From positions 50,938 to 114,937 of the forward strand of contig JAJRSO010000061.1 of the NCBI GenBank assembly GCA_024278755.1: 64,000 nucleotides of DNA. The letters are read 5' to 3'. The position numbers and the translations under genes are program-made. Below the pieces are notes generated by a model. It ran no database searches. It was not told the DNA's origin and saw nothing but the letters and a program-made list of their open reading frames with translations. This document shows positions 8,816 to 18,094 of this stretch, in pieces (within the stretch, counting starts at the first letter, position 1; each line of letters opens with the position of its first letter). The stretch is from Calditrichota bacterium. Its GTDB lineage: Bacteria > Calditrichota > Calditrichia > Calditrichales > Calditrichaceae.

Positions 8816-10333
8816 ATGATTCGCCGAACCTTTTTAGACCGCTTACTATCCTTTTTATCCGCGCTGGTATTTTTACCGTTTTCCACTTTTGCACAGGGCA
8901 GCCGTTATCTTACTATCGTGAAAAACGGCCGGGAATCCCGTGCGCCCTATTTTGAAAAATTTGGCCAAATCTATATTTCCCTCATAGATTTTGCCCAAAG
9001 TGGAAATTTTGGTTTTTATACAAACGAAGACCGGCGTAAAACGGTGCTGTATGCGGGACGGGATAAGATTAAATTTACGGCCGCTAATTCCTTTATTGTA
9101 TTGAATGATCGTATTCTTCAGGTATTGGGAGAACCCGTTTGGCGGGAACGCGAAATATGGATTCCGGCGGATTTGCTCGTTTCTATATTTAATGAAAATA
9201 CAGCGCATGTTATGCAGTTTGACGCGGATAAAAAAATCTTTAGCATCGGTTCAAAAAATGTAAATATTGCCAGTATTCAAATCAGCGCCAAGTCGAACGG
9301 TACTCTGCTCCATATTTACACGACAAAACAATTCGACCGTAAAAACATCCATCTTAAATTAGTGAATAACTGGCTTTATGTGGAAATTTTTAACGCCAAG
9401 TTAGACGTTAATTCTATAAACCAAAAATTACAATCCGGTCTTGTTTCCGAAATTCGGGCGGTACAGTTTGATAATAGCGCGTCCATTGCCTTCAAACTGC
9501 GTAAAAAAATAGTCACGCGGGAATTAGCGCTCGATCCAGACAGTACAGATCTGCTTATTTCCCTGCGTACCGAAGAACCGCTGGTGAACCGGCAGTCTGA
9601 GAAAAGAAAATTAGACGATCAGAAGAACGACTGGAAAATTCATACCATTGTTATCGATCCCGGACATGGCGGCAAAGATCCGGGGGCCATTGGATACGGA
9701 CGACTTTACGAGAAAAATATTGTGTTGCCGGTGGCTTTGAAACTGGGAAAAGAGATTAATAAACGTCTGCCCGGAACCAAGGTTGTATTCACCCGAAAAA
9801 CGGATGTATTCATTCCCTTGTACCAGCGAACGAAAATTGCCAATGAACACAACGGGAAATTGTTTATCAGCCTGCATTGTAACTGGAATCCAAATAATAA
9901 AGCCCGTGGTTTCGAAACCTTCTTTTTAAGCGCGGATAAAGATTCCCGGGCCAGAGACGTTGTGTTAAAAGAAAATGAATCTATAAATTTTGAAAGTAAA
10001 AAAGAACGAAAACGTTATCAGGGTGTTAATTTTGTCCTTGCCACCATGGCTCAAAACGCGTTTATTAAGCACAGCCAATATCTTGCAACGGTCGTGCAGA
10101 AAGCAATGACCCGGAAATTGTCATCTATCGAGATGAAGAGCCGCGGAGTGAAGCAGGGCGCTTTTTGGGTAATGGTCGGCGCTACGATGCCCAATATTTT
10201 AGTGGAAATGGGATTTATTTCCAATAAGCACGAAGCGCGTACCTTAAAACGCAGCGCAACGCATACCAAGCTAGCCTCCGCCATTTGTGATGGCGTGGTA
10301 AAATATAAACGCGATATCGAAGGCGCAATGTAA
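8816..10333 (+). CDS. N-acetylmuramoyl-L-alanine amidase (AmiC-like, AMIN + Amidase_3)
   Basis: A 505-residue periplasmic enzyme that cleaves the amide bond between MurNAc and the stem peptide, usually during daughter-cell separation. A signal peptide occupies residues 1-26. A beta-rich N-terminal region and an AMIN-like domain (about 150-255) precede the Amidase_3 domain (about 276-500). Zinc ligands can be seen: His in DPGHGG (~283), Glu in YEKN (~298) and His in SLHCN (~353). The catalytic Glu is in VEMGFISN (~463). The stop codon abuts the ATG of murI, so the two peptidoglycan genes are co-transcribed. Confidence 0.93.
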   Translation: MIRRTFLDRLLSFLSALVFLPFSTFAQGSRYLTIVKNGRESRAPYFEKFGQIYISLIDFAQSGNFGFYTNEDRRKTVLYAGRDKIKFTAANSFIVLNDRILQVLGEPVWREREIWIPADLLVSIFNENTAHVMQFDADKKIFSIGSKNVNIASIQISAKSNGTLLHIYTTKQFDRKNIHLKLVNNWLYVEIFNAKLDVNSINQKLQSGLVSEIRAVQFDNSASIAFKLRKKIVTRELALDPDSTDLLISLRTEEPLVNRQSEKRKLDDQKNDWKIHTIVIDPGHGGKDPGAIGYGRLYEKNIVLPVALKLGKEINKRLPGTKVVFTRKTDVFIPLYQRTKIANEHNGKLFISLHCNWNPNNKARGFETFFLSADKDSRARDVVLKENESINFESKKERKRYQGVNFVLATMAQNAFIKHSQYLATVVQKAMTRKLSSIEMKSRGVKQGAFWVMVGATMPNILVEMGFISNKHEARTLKRSATHTKLASAICDGVVKYKRDIEGAM

Positions 10334-11179
10334 ATGAATAATCCCATCGGTATTTTTGATTCCGGAATCGGCGGTCTGACCGTTGTAAAACAGCTGATGC
10401 ATTTAATGCCCGATGAGCAGCTCATCTATTTTGGGGATACGGCTCGGGTGCCCTATGGGACAAAATCGAAGCAACTGGTGCAGCAGTATGCGCTGCAGGA
10501 CGCCCATTTTTTACAGCAGTATGATGTTAAAATGATTGTCGTTGCCTGTAACACCGCCTCTGCTTCCGCATTGGATGTGTTGCAAAAAAAATTAGATATT
10601 CCCGTTCTCGGCGTGGTAACGCCGGGCGCCTCTTCGGCTGTTGCTCAAACCCGAAACGGCAAAATCGGAGTCATTGGCACTTCTGCTACGATTAACAGCA
10701 ATGCCTACACCGATGGAATAAAACGTTTGTCCGCTACGGCAGACGTATATGCACAAGCCTGTCCGCTACTGGTGCCGCTGGTGGAGGAAGGCTGGTTAGA
10801 TGACTATGTGACCGCGCTAACTATTAAAAAATATTTACACGATCTTTTAAAGGCGCATATCGATACCCTTATTTTAGGCTGCACACACTATCCGGTTTTA
10901 TGGGATGCGATTCAGGCGATTACCGGGGACAACGTTACCCTGATTGACTCGGGTAAAGAGACGGCAAAGGCGGTACAAAAAATGCTAGCGGAAAAAGGAA
11001 TGTTACATTCGGGGCCGAAATCGGCAGAAGATCGTTTTTTTGTGTCGGATATTCCTGCCAAATTCGAAGAGGTAGGATCGCGCTTTTTAGGTAAACCGCT
11101 GAAGAATGTAGAACGGGTTGATTTTGATCAGTTCCTTATTCGTTCCGGTTTAACAGATGAATTTCAGATACAGGAATAA
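10334..11179 (+). CDS. murI: Glutamate racemase
   Basis: A 281-residue cytoplasmic enzyme making D-glutamate for peptidoglycan. The start GIFDSGIGGLTV and the two catalytic Cys motifs VACNTAS (~71) and GCTHYP (~183) identify the aspartate/glutamate racemase family. The length is normal. The ATG follows the amidase stop codon directly (TAA-ATG). The end overlaps the open frame of the next gene, whose real start lies 4 bp further on. Confidence 0.95.
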   Translation: MNNPIGIFDSGIGGLTVVKQLMHLMPDEQLIYFGDTARVPYGTKSKQLVQQYALQDAHFLQQYDVKMIVVACNTASASALDVLQKKLDIPVLGVVTPGASSAVAQTRNGKIGVIGTSATINSNAYTDGIKRLSATADVYAQACPLLVPLVEEGWLDDYVTALTIKKYLHDLLKAHIDTLILGCTHYPVLWDAIQAITGDNVTLIDSGKETAKAVQKMLAEKGMLHSGPKSAEDRFFVSDIPAKFEEVGSRFLGKPLKNVERVDFDQFLIRSGLTDEFQIQE

Positions 11180-11183
11180 AGTC

Positions 11184-12128
11184 ATGCGTAAAAGTTTATT
11201 AGGTATTTTTATATTATTGCAAATCGCTTTCGCAGGCGATCGGCTTACCACAGGATTTGAATTTCTGCGAACGGATTTCAATCCGCGTACGGCCGCAATG
11301 GCCGGTTCGTATTTAACGATGACCGGCGATGTAAATGGTATGTTTAGTAATCCGGCGGGAATGGCGGATATCCGGCAACAAAATTATAGCTTTAATTATA
11401 CGAACTATCTGCTGGATATTTCCGGCGGTACGGCGGCCTACAGCAGAGTCATTCCTAAAATTGGCGTCCTGACGGTTGGTGTTGTGTATATGGATTTTGG
11501 TGAATTTGACGAAACCGACGATGACGCGGTTTCCACAGGAAGTATGTATAGCGCAAACAGTTTTGCTTTTGTTACCGGCTTATCTGCAAATTTGGATGAA
11601 CATTTTTCTTATGGAATAAACGCCAAGTATATTTTTTCGAAAATTGAACGGTATTCCGCATCGGCTTTGGCCCTCGATTTTGGCCTGCTCTATAAGGCGC
11701 CATTCGAAAAAGACCTTACATTTGCCATAACGTTGACCAATGTGGGAACAAACATTACTTATTTTAAAAATGAAAAAGAGCCGCTGCCCCAAAACCTGCG
11801 CATCGGGGTCAGTAAAAAACTGGCCCATCTTCCGCTGGAAATAGCGCTGAGTCTGCACGATTTAAACCGGAGCGGTGACAGCTTTTCCGATTATTTTAAA
11901 CGCTTTTCCGCCGGTGGAGAGTTTAGAGTAAGTGAAACGCTGCGGCTGCGTGCCGGCTATGATTATAACTTATACGACGGGCTGAACAGTACCGAAAACG
12001 ATAAATTCGGCGGTATTTCTGCCGGGCTTGGAATTCTGTGGAAATCATTCCGTATTGATTATTCTTATTCTAATTTAAGTATTTTGGGCAATGTGCACCG
12101 ATTTGGTTTTAGCGGTATTATACCCTAA
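11184..12128 (+). CDS. PorV/PorQ-family outer membrane protein (second copy)
   Basis: A 314-residue predicted outer-membrane barrel. A signal peptide (MRKSLLGIFILLQIAFAGD) is followed by the family pattern FNPRTAAMAGSYLTM ... NPAGMADI. Alternating strands continue to the C terminus. It resembles the protein at 1938 in order of motifs but is diverged. The frame is open from 11157, inside murI; ATG 11184 is chosen because it opens the signal peptide and has an AGGA at about 8 nt. It is probably part of the amidase-murI transcript. The role in secretion or transport is unknown. Confidence 0.82.
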   Translation: MRKSLLGIFILLQIAFAGDRLTTGFEFLRTDFNPRTAAMAGSYLTMTGDVNGMFSNPAGMADIRQQNYSFNYTNYLLDISGGTAAYSRVIPKIGVLTVGVVYMDFGEFDETDDDAVSTGSMYSANSFAFVTGLSANLDEHFSYGINAKYIFSKIERYSASALALDFGLLYKAPFEKDLTFAITLTNVGTNITYFKNEKEPLPQNLRIGVSKKLAHLPLEIALSLHDLNRSGDSFSDYFKRFSAGGEFRVSETLRLRAGYDYNLYDGLNSTENDKFGGISAGLGILWKSFRIDYSYSNLSILGNVHRFGFSGIIP

Positions 12129-12282
12129 ATCCGGTAAATTTCTATATTTGTTATTTCTTCATTTAAAAGAAGGGGCGCAATATAACAGGGTTTGGCAAAG
12201 GCCGGCCGTTCGGATTCCGAACGTATCGAGGTCTGTTTAGCCGAAAGTTCACCTTGTTTTTAAGCGCTAACTCGGTTTAACT

Positions 12283-13278
12283 ATGTTTATTGACTACACT
12301 AAAATACATCTTATTGCCGGAAACGGCGGCAGCGGCTGCATGAGTTTTCATCGTGAAAAGTTTATTGCCAAAGGCGGCCCGGATGGCGGAGACGGTGGTC
12401 GCGGCGGCAGTATTATTTTAAAAGTAAACCCCCATTTGCGCACCTTAAAAGATTTTACTTACCGGCGGGTTTACAAGGCAAAGCGCGGGCAGCATGGCAT
12501 GGGGTCCAATTGTCACGGACGCAAAGGACAAAACATTGTGCTGGAAGTCCCTCTGGGAACAGTAGTTAAGAATGCCGAAACAGGTGAGACCCTAATGGAT
12601 TTTACCGATCTGAATCAGACTTTTACCGTGGCCAAAGGCGGCCGAGGCGGAAAAGGAAACGCCCGTTTTACCACGCCCACACACCAGAGTCCCAGGGAAT
12701 GGGAAGTGGGTTTTCCGGGAGAAGATATCTGGATTGAGCTGGAACTTAAGCTGATTGCCGATATTGGCTTGGTCGGTTTGCCCAACGCAGGGAAGTCCAC
12801 GCTGCTTTCCCGTATCTCTTCGGCAAAACCCAAAATAGCCGATTATCCGTTTACGACGTTAGAGCCTAATTTAGGTATTGTGGCCTATCGCAATTTCAGC
12901 AGCTTTGTAGTGGCCGACATTCCCGGACTTATCGAAGGCGCGCACGAAGGCAAGGGACTGGGCATTCAGTTCCTGCGTCATATCGAACGTACACGGGCCC
13001 TGGTCTATTTAATTGACGTAAACGAAGACGACCTCGATCAGGCCTTCAAAGCGCTGGAAAATGAACTGCGTGAATACAACCCTGCACTGGTAAAAAAACC
13101 GGCGGCTATTATCTTAACCAAAATGGACACCTGGCAGTCGGAAGAACCGCGGCCAAAAATACACAGTAAACTTCCGGTAATTACAATTTCATCCGTACGC
13201 GGAGACAATCTTGATCCCTTAAAAGATTTGCTCTTCGATTTGATAAAAAAGGCGGAGGCTTTAGAAGAACCCGAATGA
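12283..13278 (+). CDS. obgE: GTPase ObgE/CgtA
   Basis: A 331-residue ribosome-associated GTPase. The glycine-rich Obg fold (IHLIAGNGGSGCMSFHREKF) covers residues 1-158. The G domain follows with G1 GLPNAGKSTLL (~166), G3 DIPGLIEGA and G4 LTKMD. It stops after the G domain, so the C-terminal OCT domain seen in Firmicutes is absent, as in many other phyla. It functions in late 50S assembly and stringent-type control. The final TGA overlaps the ATG of dprA (ATGA). Confidence 0.95.
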   Translation: MFIDYTKIHLIAGNGGSGCMSFHREKFIAKGGPDGGDGGRGGSIILKVNPHLRTLKDFTYRRVYKAKRGQHGMGSNCHGRKGQNIVLEVPLGTVVKNAETGETLMDFTDLNQTFTVAKGGRGGKGNARFTTPTHQSPREWEVGFPGEDIWIELELKLIADIGLVGLPNAGKSTLLSRISSAKPKIADYPFTTLEPNLGIVAYRNFSSFVVADIPGLIEGAHEGKGLGIQFLRHIERTRALVYLIDVNEDDLDQAFKALENELREYNPALVKKPAAIILTKMDTWQSEEPRPKIHSKLPVITISSVRGDNLDPLKDLLFDLIKKAEALEEPE

Positions 13279-14372
13279 GCGCTTTTTCACTGGAAGCTTT
13301 GTTAGGACTCTATTCCATTCCCACCGTCGGCCCGGTGCGAATGCGTAATTTGATTTCTGCATTGGGCTCTCCGGAAAAAGTACTGCTGGCAGGTAGCCGG
13401 CAGCTTTCCGGTGTCGAAGGTATCGACCGTAAAACAGCGGAAAGAATCAAAACAGGGCCCGACAACGCTTTTGTCAGGCGGCAACTGGAACAGATGGATG
13501 CGCTTCAGGTTGGAGTGCTGACCTATTGGGACGATGCCTTTCCCAACCGTTTAAAACGTATTTACGATCCGCCCGCTTTCTTATTTTTCAAAGGCAACCT
13601 CAGCATTCTGAATGATAAAATGTTTGCCGTGGTCGGTACCCGTATGCCAACCTCCTACGGGCGCATGATAACCGAGCAGCTGACGGCCGACCTGGTAGCC
13701 AACGGATTTACCATTATCAGCGGTTTTGCCCGCGGCGTAGATACCAAAGCTCACGAAGCAGCCCTTAAAAATAACGGCGCCACCGTAGCGGTATTGGGAA
13801 ACGGGCTTGATTTTATTTATCCCTCCGAAAATAAAAAACTATTTGCGCAGATTGCCGCAGACGGACTGTTTCTTACCGAATATCCCATAGGAACCAAACC
13901 GGACGCCGGAAATTTTCCTAAACGCAACCGTATTATCAGTGGAATGAGTTCCGGCGTTTTAATAACCGCAGCCGGAGAAAAAAGCGGCGCTCTGCTCACC
14001 GCCGGTTATGCGCTTGACCAGAATCGTGAGGTATTTGCTGTTCCCGGTTCAATCTATTCCGGCAAAAGCGCCGGCAGTAATAATCTGATTAAAAACGGCG
14101 CCAAACTGGTAGAGCACATTGATGATATTTTAGCTGAACTTAAAGGACAAATACCTTCGGTCTCCTCTGTGAAAAAAACAGAACCCGATGCAAGTAAATT
14201 AAACGGCCATTATAAAAAAATATATGAAATCCTCAGTTCGGAACCTCTCCATATCGATCGGATTGCTTTGCAGGCAGAGTTGTCTCCTTCCGAAGTTTTA
14301 AGCGCTCTGTTAACGCTGGAGCTGGGCGGATATCTCCGCCAAATGGCCGGAAAAATGTTTGTCCGTGCCTAA
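13275..14372 (+). CDS. dprA: DNA-processing protein DprA
   Basis: A 365-residue protein that loads RecA onto incoming single-stranded DNA in natural transformation. Residues 1-75 form a helix-hairpin-helix/SAM-like region. The Rossmann-like DprA domain (about 80-290) carries VVGTRMPTSYG, SGFARGVDTKAHEAAL and GNGLDFIYPSENKKL. A C-terminal winged-helix (about 310-365) follows. It overlaps obgE by four bases and is translationally coupled. No other competence gene is seen in the window. Confidence 0.93.
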   Translation: MSAFSLEALLGLYSIPTVGPVRMRNLISALGSPEKVLLAGSRQLSGVEGIDRKTAERIKTGPDNAFVRRQLEQMDALQVGVLTYWDDAFPNRLKRIYDPPAFLFFKGNLSILNDKMFAVVGTRMPTSYGRMITEQLTADLVANGFTIISGFARGVDTKAHEAALKNNGATVAVLGNGLDFIYPSENKKLFAQIAADGLFLTEYPIGTKPDAGNFPKRNRIISGMSSGVLITAAGEKSGALLTAGYALDQNREVFAVPGSIYSGKSAGSNNLIKNGAKLVEHIDDILAELKGQIPSVSSVKKTEPDASKLNGHYKKIYEILSSEPLHIDRIALQAELSPSEVLSALLTLELGGYLRQMAGKMFVRA

Positions 14373-14526
14373 CGTTTGCTCATTCGAATCGCCGCTCTGT
14401 TAAATAAGAATACCAGCCGAATTAAAATTATTTTCTATTTGTTTTCCATTTACGGTCTGAGTAAATTCCGTTCTATTTTAAAGATAAAAACAACCGTTTT
14501 TTAAATAATTAAAAGGATTTTTAACT

Positions 14527-15387
14527 ATGTATAAAATAATCGAAGCCCGGTTTTTGGCAGAGAATGTTAAACTGTTCGAAATCGAAGCCCCGAAAATCGC
14601 CAAAAAACGCAAAGCCGGTCAGTTTGTGATCATCCGGATCGATGAACACGGTGAACGGATTCCGTTGACCATTGCCAACTCGGATATGGAAAAAGGAACC
14701 ATCACCATCATTGTGCAGAGCGTTGGTAAAACCACCACCAAATTGAACAGCCTCGAAAAAGGAGAAAGTCTTCTTGATGTGGTTGGTCCGCTGGGCACGC
14801 CATCGCATATCGAAAAAGTGGGTACCGCGGTTAGTATCGGCGGGGGCGTGGGAACGGCAATTGCTTTTCCAACCGCGGCTGAAATGAAAAACCAGGGCAA
14901 CTATGTCATTACCATAAACGGCGCGCGTACCAAAGATCTGGTCATTCTCGAAGATGAAATGAAAGCGCTAAGTGACGAATCATACGTTACAACCGATGAC
15001 GGTTCCTATGGCTATCATGGGTTTGTAACGCAAAAATTGCAGGAATTAATTGATGAAGGGAAAAAGCTGGATTTGGTTCTGGCCATCGGTCCCATCCCCA
15101 TGATGCGTGCCGTGGCGGAGGTAACCCGGCCCCATGGAATTAAAACCATTGTCAGTTTAAATCCGGTGATGGTGGATGGCACCGGCATGTGCGGCGGCTG
15201 TCGCGTGGTTGTGGATGGTAAATCGATGTTCGCCTGTGTGGACGGCCCGGAGTTTGATGCCCACCTTGTGGATTTTAAAAACCTGATGAATCGTAACAAA
15301 ATGTATGCGAAGCAGGAACACGATGCTTTGGAACAATATAATCACGAATGTAAACTGGATAAAAAAATCGAAACACTTTCCGATTAA
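14527..15387 (+). CDS. nfnA: Ferredoxin-NADP+ oxidoreductase subunit alpha NfnA (sulfide dehydrogenase SudB-like)
   Basis: A 286-residue FAD/[2Fe-2S] protein. The N-terminal FAD-binding barrel has a RIPLTIAN motif and is followed by an NAD(P)-binding part (SIGGGVGTAIAFP, ~99). The C-terminal cluster motif DGTGMCGGCR ... FACVDGP gives three Cys (about 221, 224, 236) and a nearby Asp. With the next gene this forms the NfnAB complex, which couples NADH and ferredoxin oxidation to NADPH formation by flavin-based bifurcation; in some archaea the pair is called sulfide dehydrogenase. It lies 65 bp before its partner gene. A 154-bp gap after dprA suggests a new transcript. Confidence 0.9.
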   Translation: MYKIIEARFLAENVKLFEIEAPKIAKKRKAGQFVIIRIDEHGERIPLTIANSDMEKGTITIIVQSVGKTTTKLNSLEKGESLLDVVGPLGTPSHIEKVGTAVSIGGGVGTAIAFPTAAEMKNQGNYVITINGARTKDLVILEDEMKALSDESYVTTDDGSYGYHGFVTQKLQELIDEGKKLDLVLAIGPIPMMRAVAEVTRPHGIKTIVSLNPVMVDGTGMCGGCRVVVDGKSMFACVDGPEFDAHLVDFKNLMNRNKMYAKQEHDALEQYNHECKLDKKIETLSD

Positions 15388-15452
15388 CAGGCATAATCGA
15401 TTACGAGATTTAAACGCTGAAACCCATTTAAAACTAATATACAGGTGAACAT

Positions 15453-16877
15453 ATGCAGCAATTGACCGCAAAAGAACGAATGAAAATTCCCCGGAATCCG
15501 ATGGTTGAACAGGATCCCAATGAAAGAAATAAAAACTTTTTAGAAGTGAATCAAGGCTACACAGCCCAAATGGCGCAGGAAGAAGCCATGCGCTGTCTGG
15601 CCTGCCCTAAGCCGAGCTGTGTAGAAGGCTGCCCGGTGCATATACAGATTAAAGATTTTATCCTGCAAATTGCCGAGGGCGATTTCCTCGGAGCGGTGCA
15701 TACCATTAAGCAGGATAACGCACTTCCCGCTATTTGCGGCCGTGTTTGCCCGCAGGAAGAGCAGTGCGAGCAGGTGTGTGTGGTCGGCAAGCGCGGCGAA
15801 CCGGTGGCTATCGGCAACCTGGAACGTTTTGTGGCCGATTATGAGCGCGAAATGAATAAAGTGGAGATTCCCGCAGTGGGCTCTTCCAACGGGAAAAAAG
15901 TAGCCATTGCCGGCAGTGGCCCTGCCGGTTTAAGTTGCGCTAAAGATTTGGCGGGAATGGGCTATGATGTAACCGTATTTGAAGCGTTGCATCAGTTGGG
16001 CGGCGTTCTGGTTTACGGAATTCCCGAATTCCGGCTTCCCAAAGATATTGTAGCCAAAGAGATTGACGGTTTAAAACAGATGGGTGTAAAATTTGTTACC
16101 GATACCATTATCGGGCGAATTTCCACTATTGACGAACTGATGGAAGAAGAAGGATTCGATTCGGTCTTTCTCGGCGTAGGCGCCGGTCTGCCCTGGTTTT
16201 TAGGCCTTCCGGGTGAAAACCTGATTGGCGTCTATTCGGCCAATGATTTTCTGACTCGGGTTAATTTAATGAAAGCCTATAAGTTCCCTTCCGAAGATAC
16301 TCCCGTTTTGCAGGTCGAAGGGAAAAATGTAGCCGTATTCGGAGGCGGAAACACCGCCATGGATTCGGTGCGCACCGCTTTACGGCTGGGCGCTAAAAAT
16401 GCCTACATCATCTACCGCCGTTCCGAAGTGGAAATGCCGGCCCGGGTGGAAGAGGTGAAACATGCCAAAGAAGAAGGAGTTCAGTTTTTACTGCTGACCA
16501 ATCCCATTCAGTTCAACGGGGATGAGGAAGACTGGCTGCATTCGGTAACTCTGCAAAAAATGGAACTGGGCGAACCGGATGATTCCGGCCGCCGCCGCCC
16601 CATTCCCATCAAAGGTTCCGAATACGATCTGGATATAGATATTTCCATTATTGCCATCGGTAACGGTTCCAATCCGCTTATTTCCCAAACGACTCCCGAT
16701 TTGGAAACCAGCAAGCGCGGCACTATCGTCGTAAACGAAGAGACCATGGAAACATCAAAAAAAGGGGTGTTTGCCGGAGGGGATATTGTAACCGGCGGAG
16801 CAACAGTAATATTGGCTATGGGTGCGGGACGAAAAGCAGCCGAGGCCATGCATAAATATATGTCTGACAAGGCGTAA
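15453..16877 (+). CDS. nfnB: NADPH-dependent glutamate synthase small-chain-like subunit NfnB
   Basis: A 474-residue flavoprotein. The N-terminal Cys motifs CLACPKPSCVEGCPV (~47-61) and CGRVCPQEEQCEQVC bind two [4Fe-4S] clusters. The FAD site AGSGPAGLSCA (~152) and NADP site FGGGNTAMDSV (~296) follow. It matches the GltD/GltA homotetrameric family. Because the neighbour is NfnA and no GltB large chain is present, the bifurcating transhydrogenase role is more likely than glutamate synthase. It works in the cytoplasm of organisms with ferredoxin-based energy metabolism. A strong terminator follows. Confidence 0.9.
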   Translation: MQQLTAKERMKIPRNPMVEQDPNERNKNFLEVNQGYTAQMAQEEAMRCLACPKPSCVEGCPVHIQIKDFILQIAEGDFLGAVHTIKQDNALPAICGRVCPQEEQCEQVCVVGKRGEPVAIGNLERFVADYEREMNKVEIPAVGSSNGKKVAIAGSGPAGLSCAKDLAGMGYDVTVFEALHQLGGVLVYGIPEFRLPKDIVAKEIDGLKQMGVKFVTDTIIGRISTIDELMEEEGFDSVFLGVGAGLPWFLGLPGENLIGVYSANDFLTRVNLMKAYKFPSEDTPVLQVEGKNVAVFGGGNTAMDSVRTALRLGAKNAYIIYRRSEVEMPARVEEVKHAKEEGVQFLLLTNPIQFNGDEEDWLHSVTLQKMELGEPDDSGRRRPIPIKGSEYDLDIDISIIAIGNGSNPLISQTTPDLETSKRGTIVVNEETMETSKKGVFAGGDIVTGGATVILAMGAGRKAAEAMHKYMSDKA

Positions 16878-16883
16878 TTCCGA

Positions 16884-16916
16884 AACCTTCCGGGTTTGAA
16901 TCCCGGAAGGTTTTTC
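16884..16916 (+). terminator. Rho-independent terminator after nfnAB
   Basis: Perfect 11-bp stem AACCTTCCGGG / CCCGGAAGGTT with a 7-nt loop, followed by TTT, 6 bp after the nfnB stop codon. Confidence 0.9.
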
Positions 16917-16980
16917 CCTTTCCGTTTGTAAATTCTAAAAAACCATTCTAAGAAACCGTTTTGCGTTTGCATTTATTAAT

Positions 16981-17011
16981 TTGCACTCTTACATTCTTTG
17001 TGAATTATTAT
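16981..17011 (+). promoter_or_regulatory. Candidate promoter for mdh
   Basis: TTGCAC (16981-16986) and TATTAT (17006-17011) with a 19-bp spacer, 45 bp before ATG 17057. The region follows a terminator, so a promoter is required here, but the spacer is longer than ideal. Confidence 0.35.
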
Positions 17012-17056
17012 ACACGATGTATCATGTTTTCTAACTCTATATAAAGGAGATGTAAA

Positions 17057-18013
17057 ATGTTAAATAAAATCGGTGTTATTGGCGGAGGCAACATTGGAGG
17101 CGTTTTAGTACAGCTTCTGGCCGAAAAAGGGTTTGCTAAAAATGTCGCCCTGATTGATGTAAAGGGACCTGATTTTGCAAAGGGTAAAGTACTGGATATC
17201 GCCGAAGGTACAGCCGTTATCCGCAGCGATGTTCAGGTTGCCGGTTCTAAAGAATACGATATTCTGGAAGGCGCGGATATGATTATCAATACGGCCGGTG
17301 TGCCGCGTGCGGCCCGTCCGGACGGCACCCTTCCTTCGCGCGAAGAATTGCTGACCACCAACTTAAAAATTACCGATGCGGTAAGCGCCTGCATTAAGCA
17401 ATATTGCCCGGATGCAACGGTTATTTCCATTGCCAACCCGCTGGACGCCATCGTGTACAGACTGCATATGAATCTTGGTTTATCGCGCAATAAATTAATG
17501 GGAATGGCCGGTGTTCTGGATTCGGCTCGTTATCGTTATTTTATCGCTCAGGAAGCCGGCATCAGTGTGGAAAATATTGACGCCATGGTTCTTGGCGGAC
17601 ACGGCGACAGTATGATTCCTATCCGCTCCGCCTGCCGTATTGCCGGTATGCCCGTAGAGCAGTTTGTTTCTCCCGAAAAATTAGACGCCATCGAAGCGCG
17701 TACCCGAAAAGCCGGCGGCGAAGTGGTTAAACTGCTTGGCAGCGGTTCCGCATTTGTTTCACCCGCACAGAGCGCCCTCGAAATGGCCGAGGCAATTATT
17801 TATGATAAAAAGAAGATCATTCCGGTAAGCGCTTATCTCGAAGGCGAATATGGTGTAAACGGTCTCTTTATCGGTGTTCCGGCAATCCTCGGTAAAAACG
17901 GTATCGAAAAAGTAATCGAAATGGATTTAACCGATGCCGAAAAAGAAATGTTTAAAAATTCAACCGCTGCGGTTCAGAAAACGGTTGACGAAGTGAATGC
18001 GATAAACTTGTAA
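17057..18013 (+). CDS. mdh: Malate dehydrogenase (LDH-like type)
   Basis: A 318-residue NAD-dependent malate dehydrogenase of the LDH-like group. It has the nucleotide site GVIGGGNIGG (residues 6-15), SIANPLDAI, the catalytic His in LGGHGDSM (~182) and the conserved active-site Arg residues. The substrate-selecting Arg (R84) points to malate rather than lactate. The active-site loop between R84 and R95 holds ten residues where the family normally has five (RKPGMSR), so it is lengthened. The ATG has a good GGAG Shine-Dalgarno. It is monocistronic, lying between two terminators. Confidence 0.93.
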   Translation: MLNKIGVIGGGNIGGVLVQLLAEKGFAKNVALIDVKGPDFAKGKVLDIAEGTAVIRSDVQVAGSKEYDILEGADMIINTAGVPRAARPDGTLPSREELLTTNLKITDAVSACIKQYCPDATVISIANPLDAIVYRLHMNLGLSRNKLMGMAGVLDSARYRYFIAQEAGISVENIDAMVLGGHGDSMIPIRSACRIAGMPVEQFVSPEKLDAIEARTRKAGGEVVKLLGSGSAFVSPAQSALEMAEAIIYDKKKIIPVSAYLEGEYGVNGLFIGVPAILGKNGIEKVIEMDLTDAEKEMFKNSTAAVQKTVDEVNAINL

Positions 18014-18031
18014 GAAAATTACGATTCGCAT

Positions 18032-18070
18032 AAACCTTTTCCGTCTTACAGGCGGGAAAGGTTTTTTAGT
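18032..18070 (+). terminator. Rho-independent terminator after mdh
   Basis: Stem AAACCTTTTCCG / CGGGAAAGGTTT (one G-T pair) with a loop of about 9 nt, followed by TTTT; 18 bp after the mdh stop codon. Confidence 0.8.
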
Positions 18071-18094
18071 TTATATTCACAATTGGGAGGCAGC

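Noticed and set aside
16508..16972. 154-codon ORF antisense to nfnB
   Set aside because: Lies across the nfnB 3' end and its terminator; shadow of the real gene.
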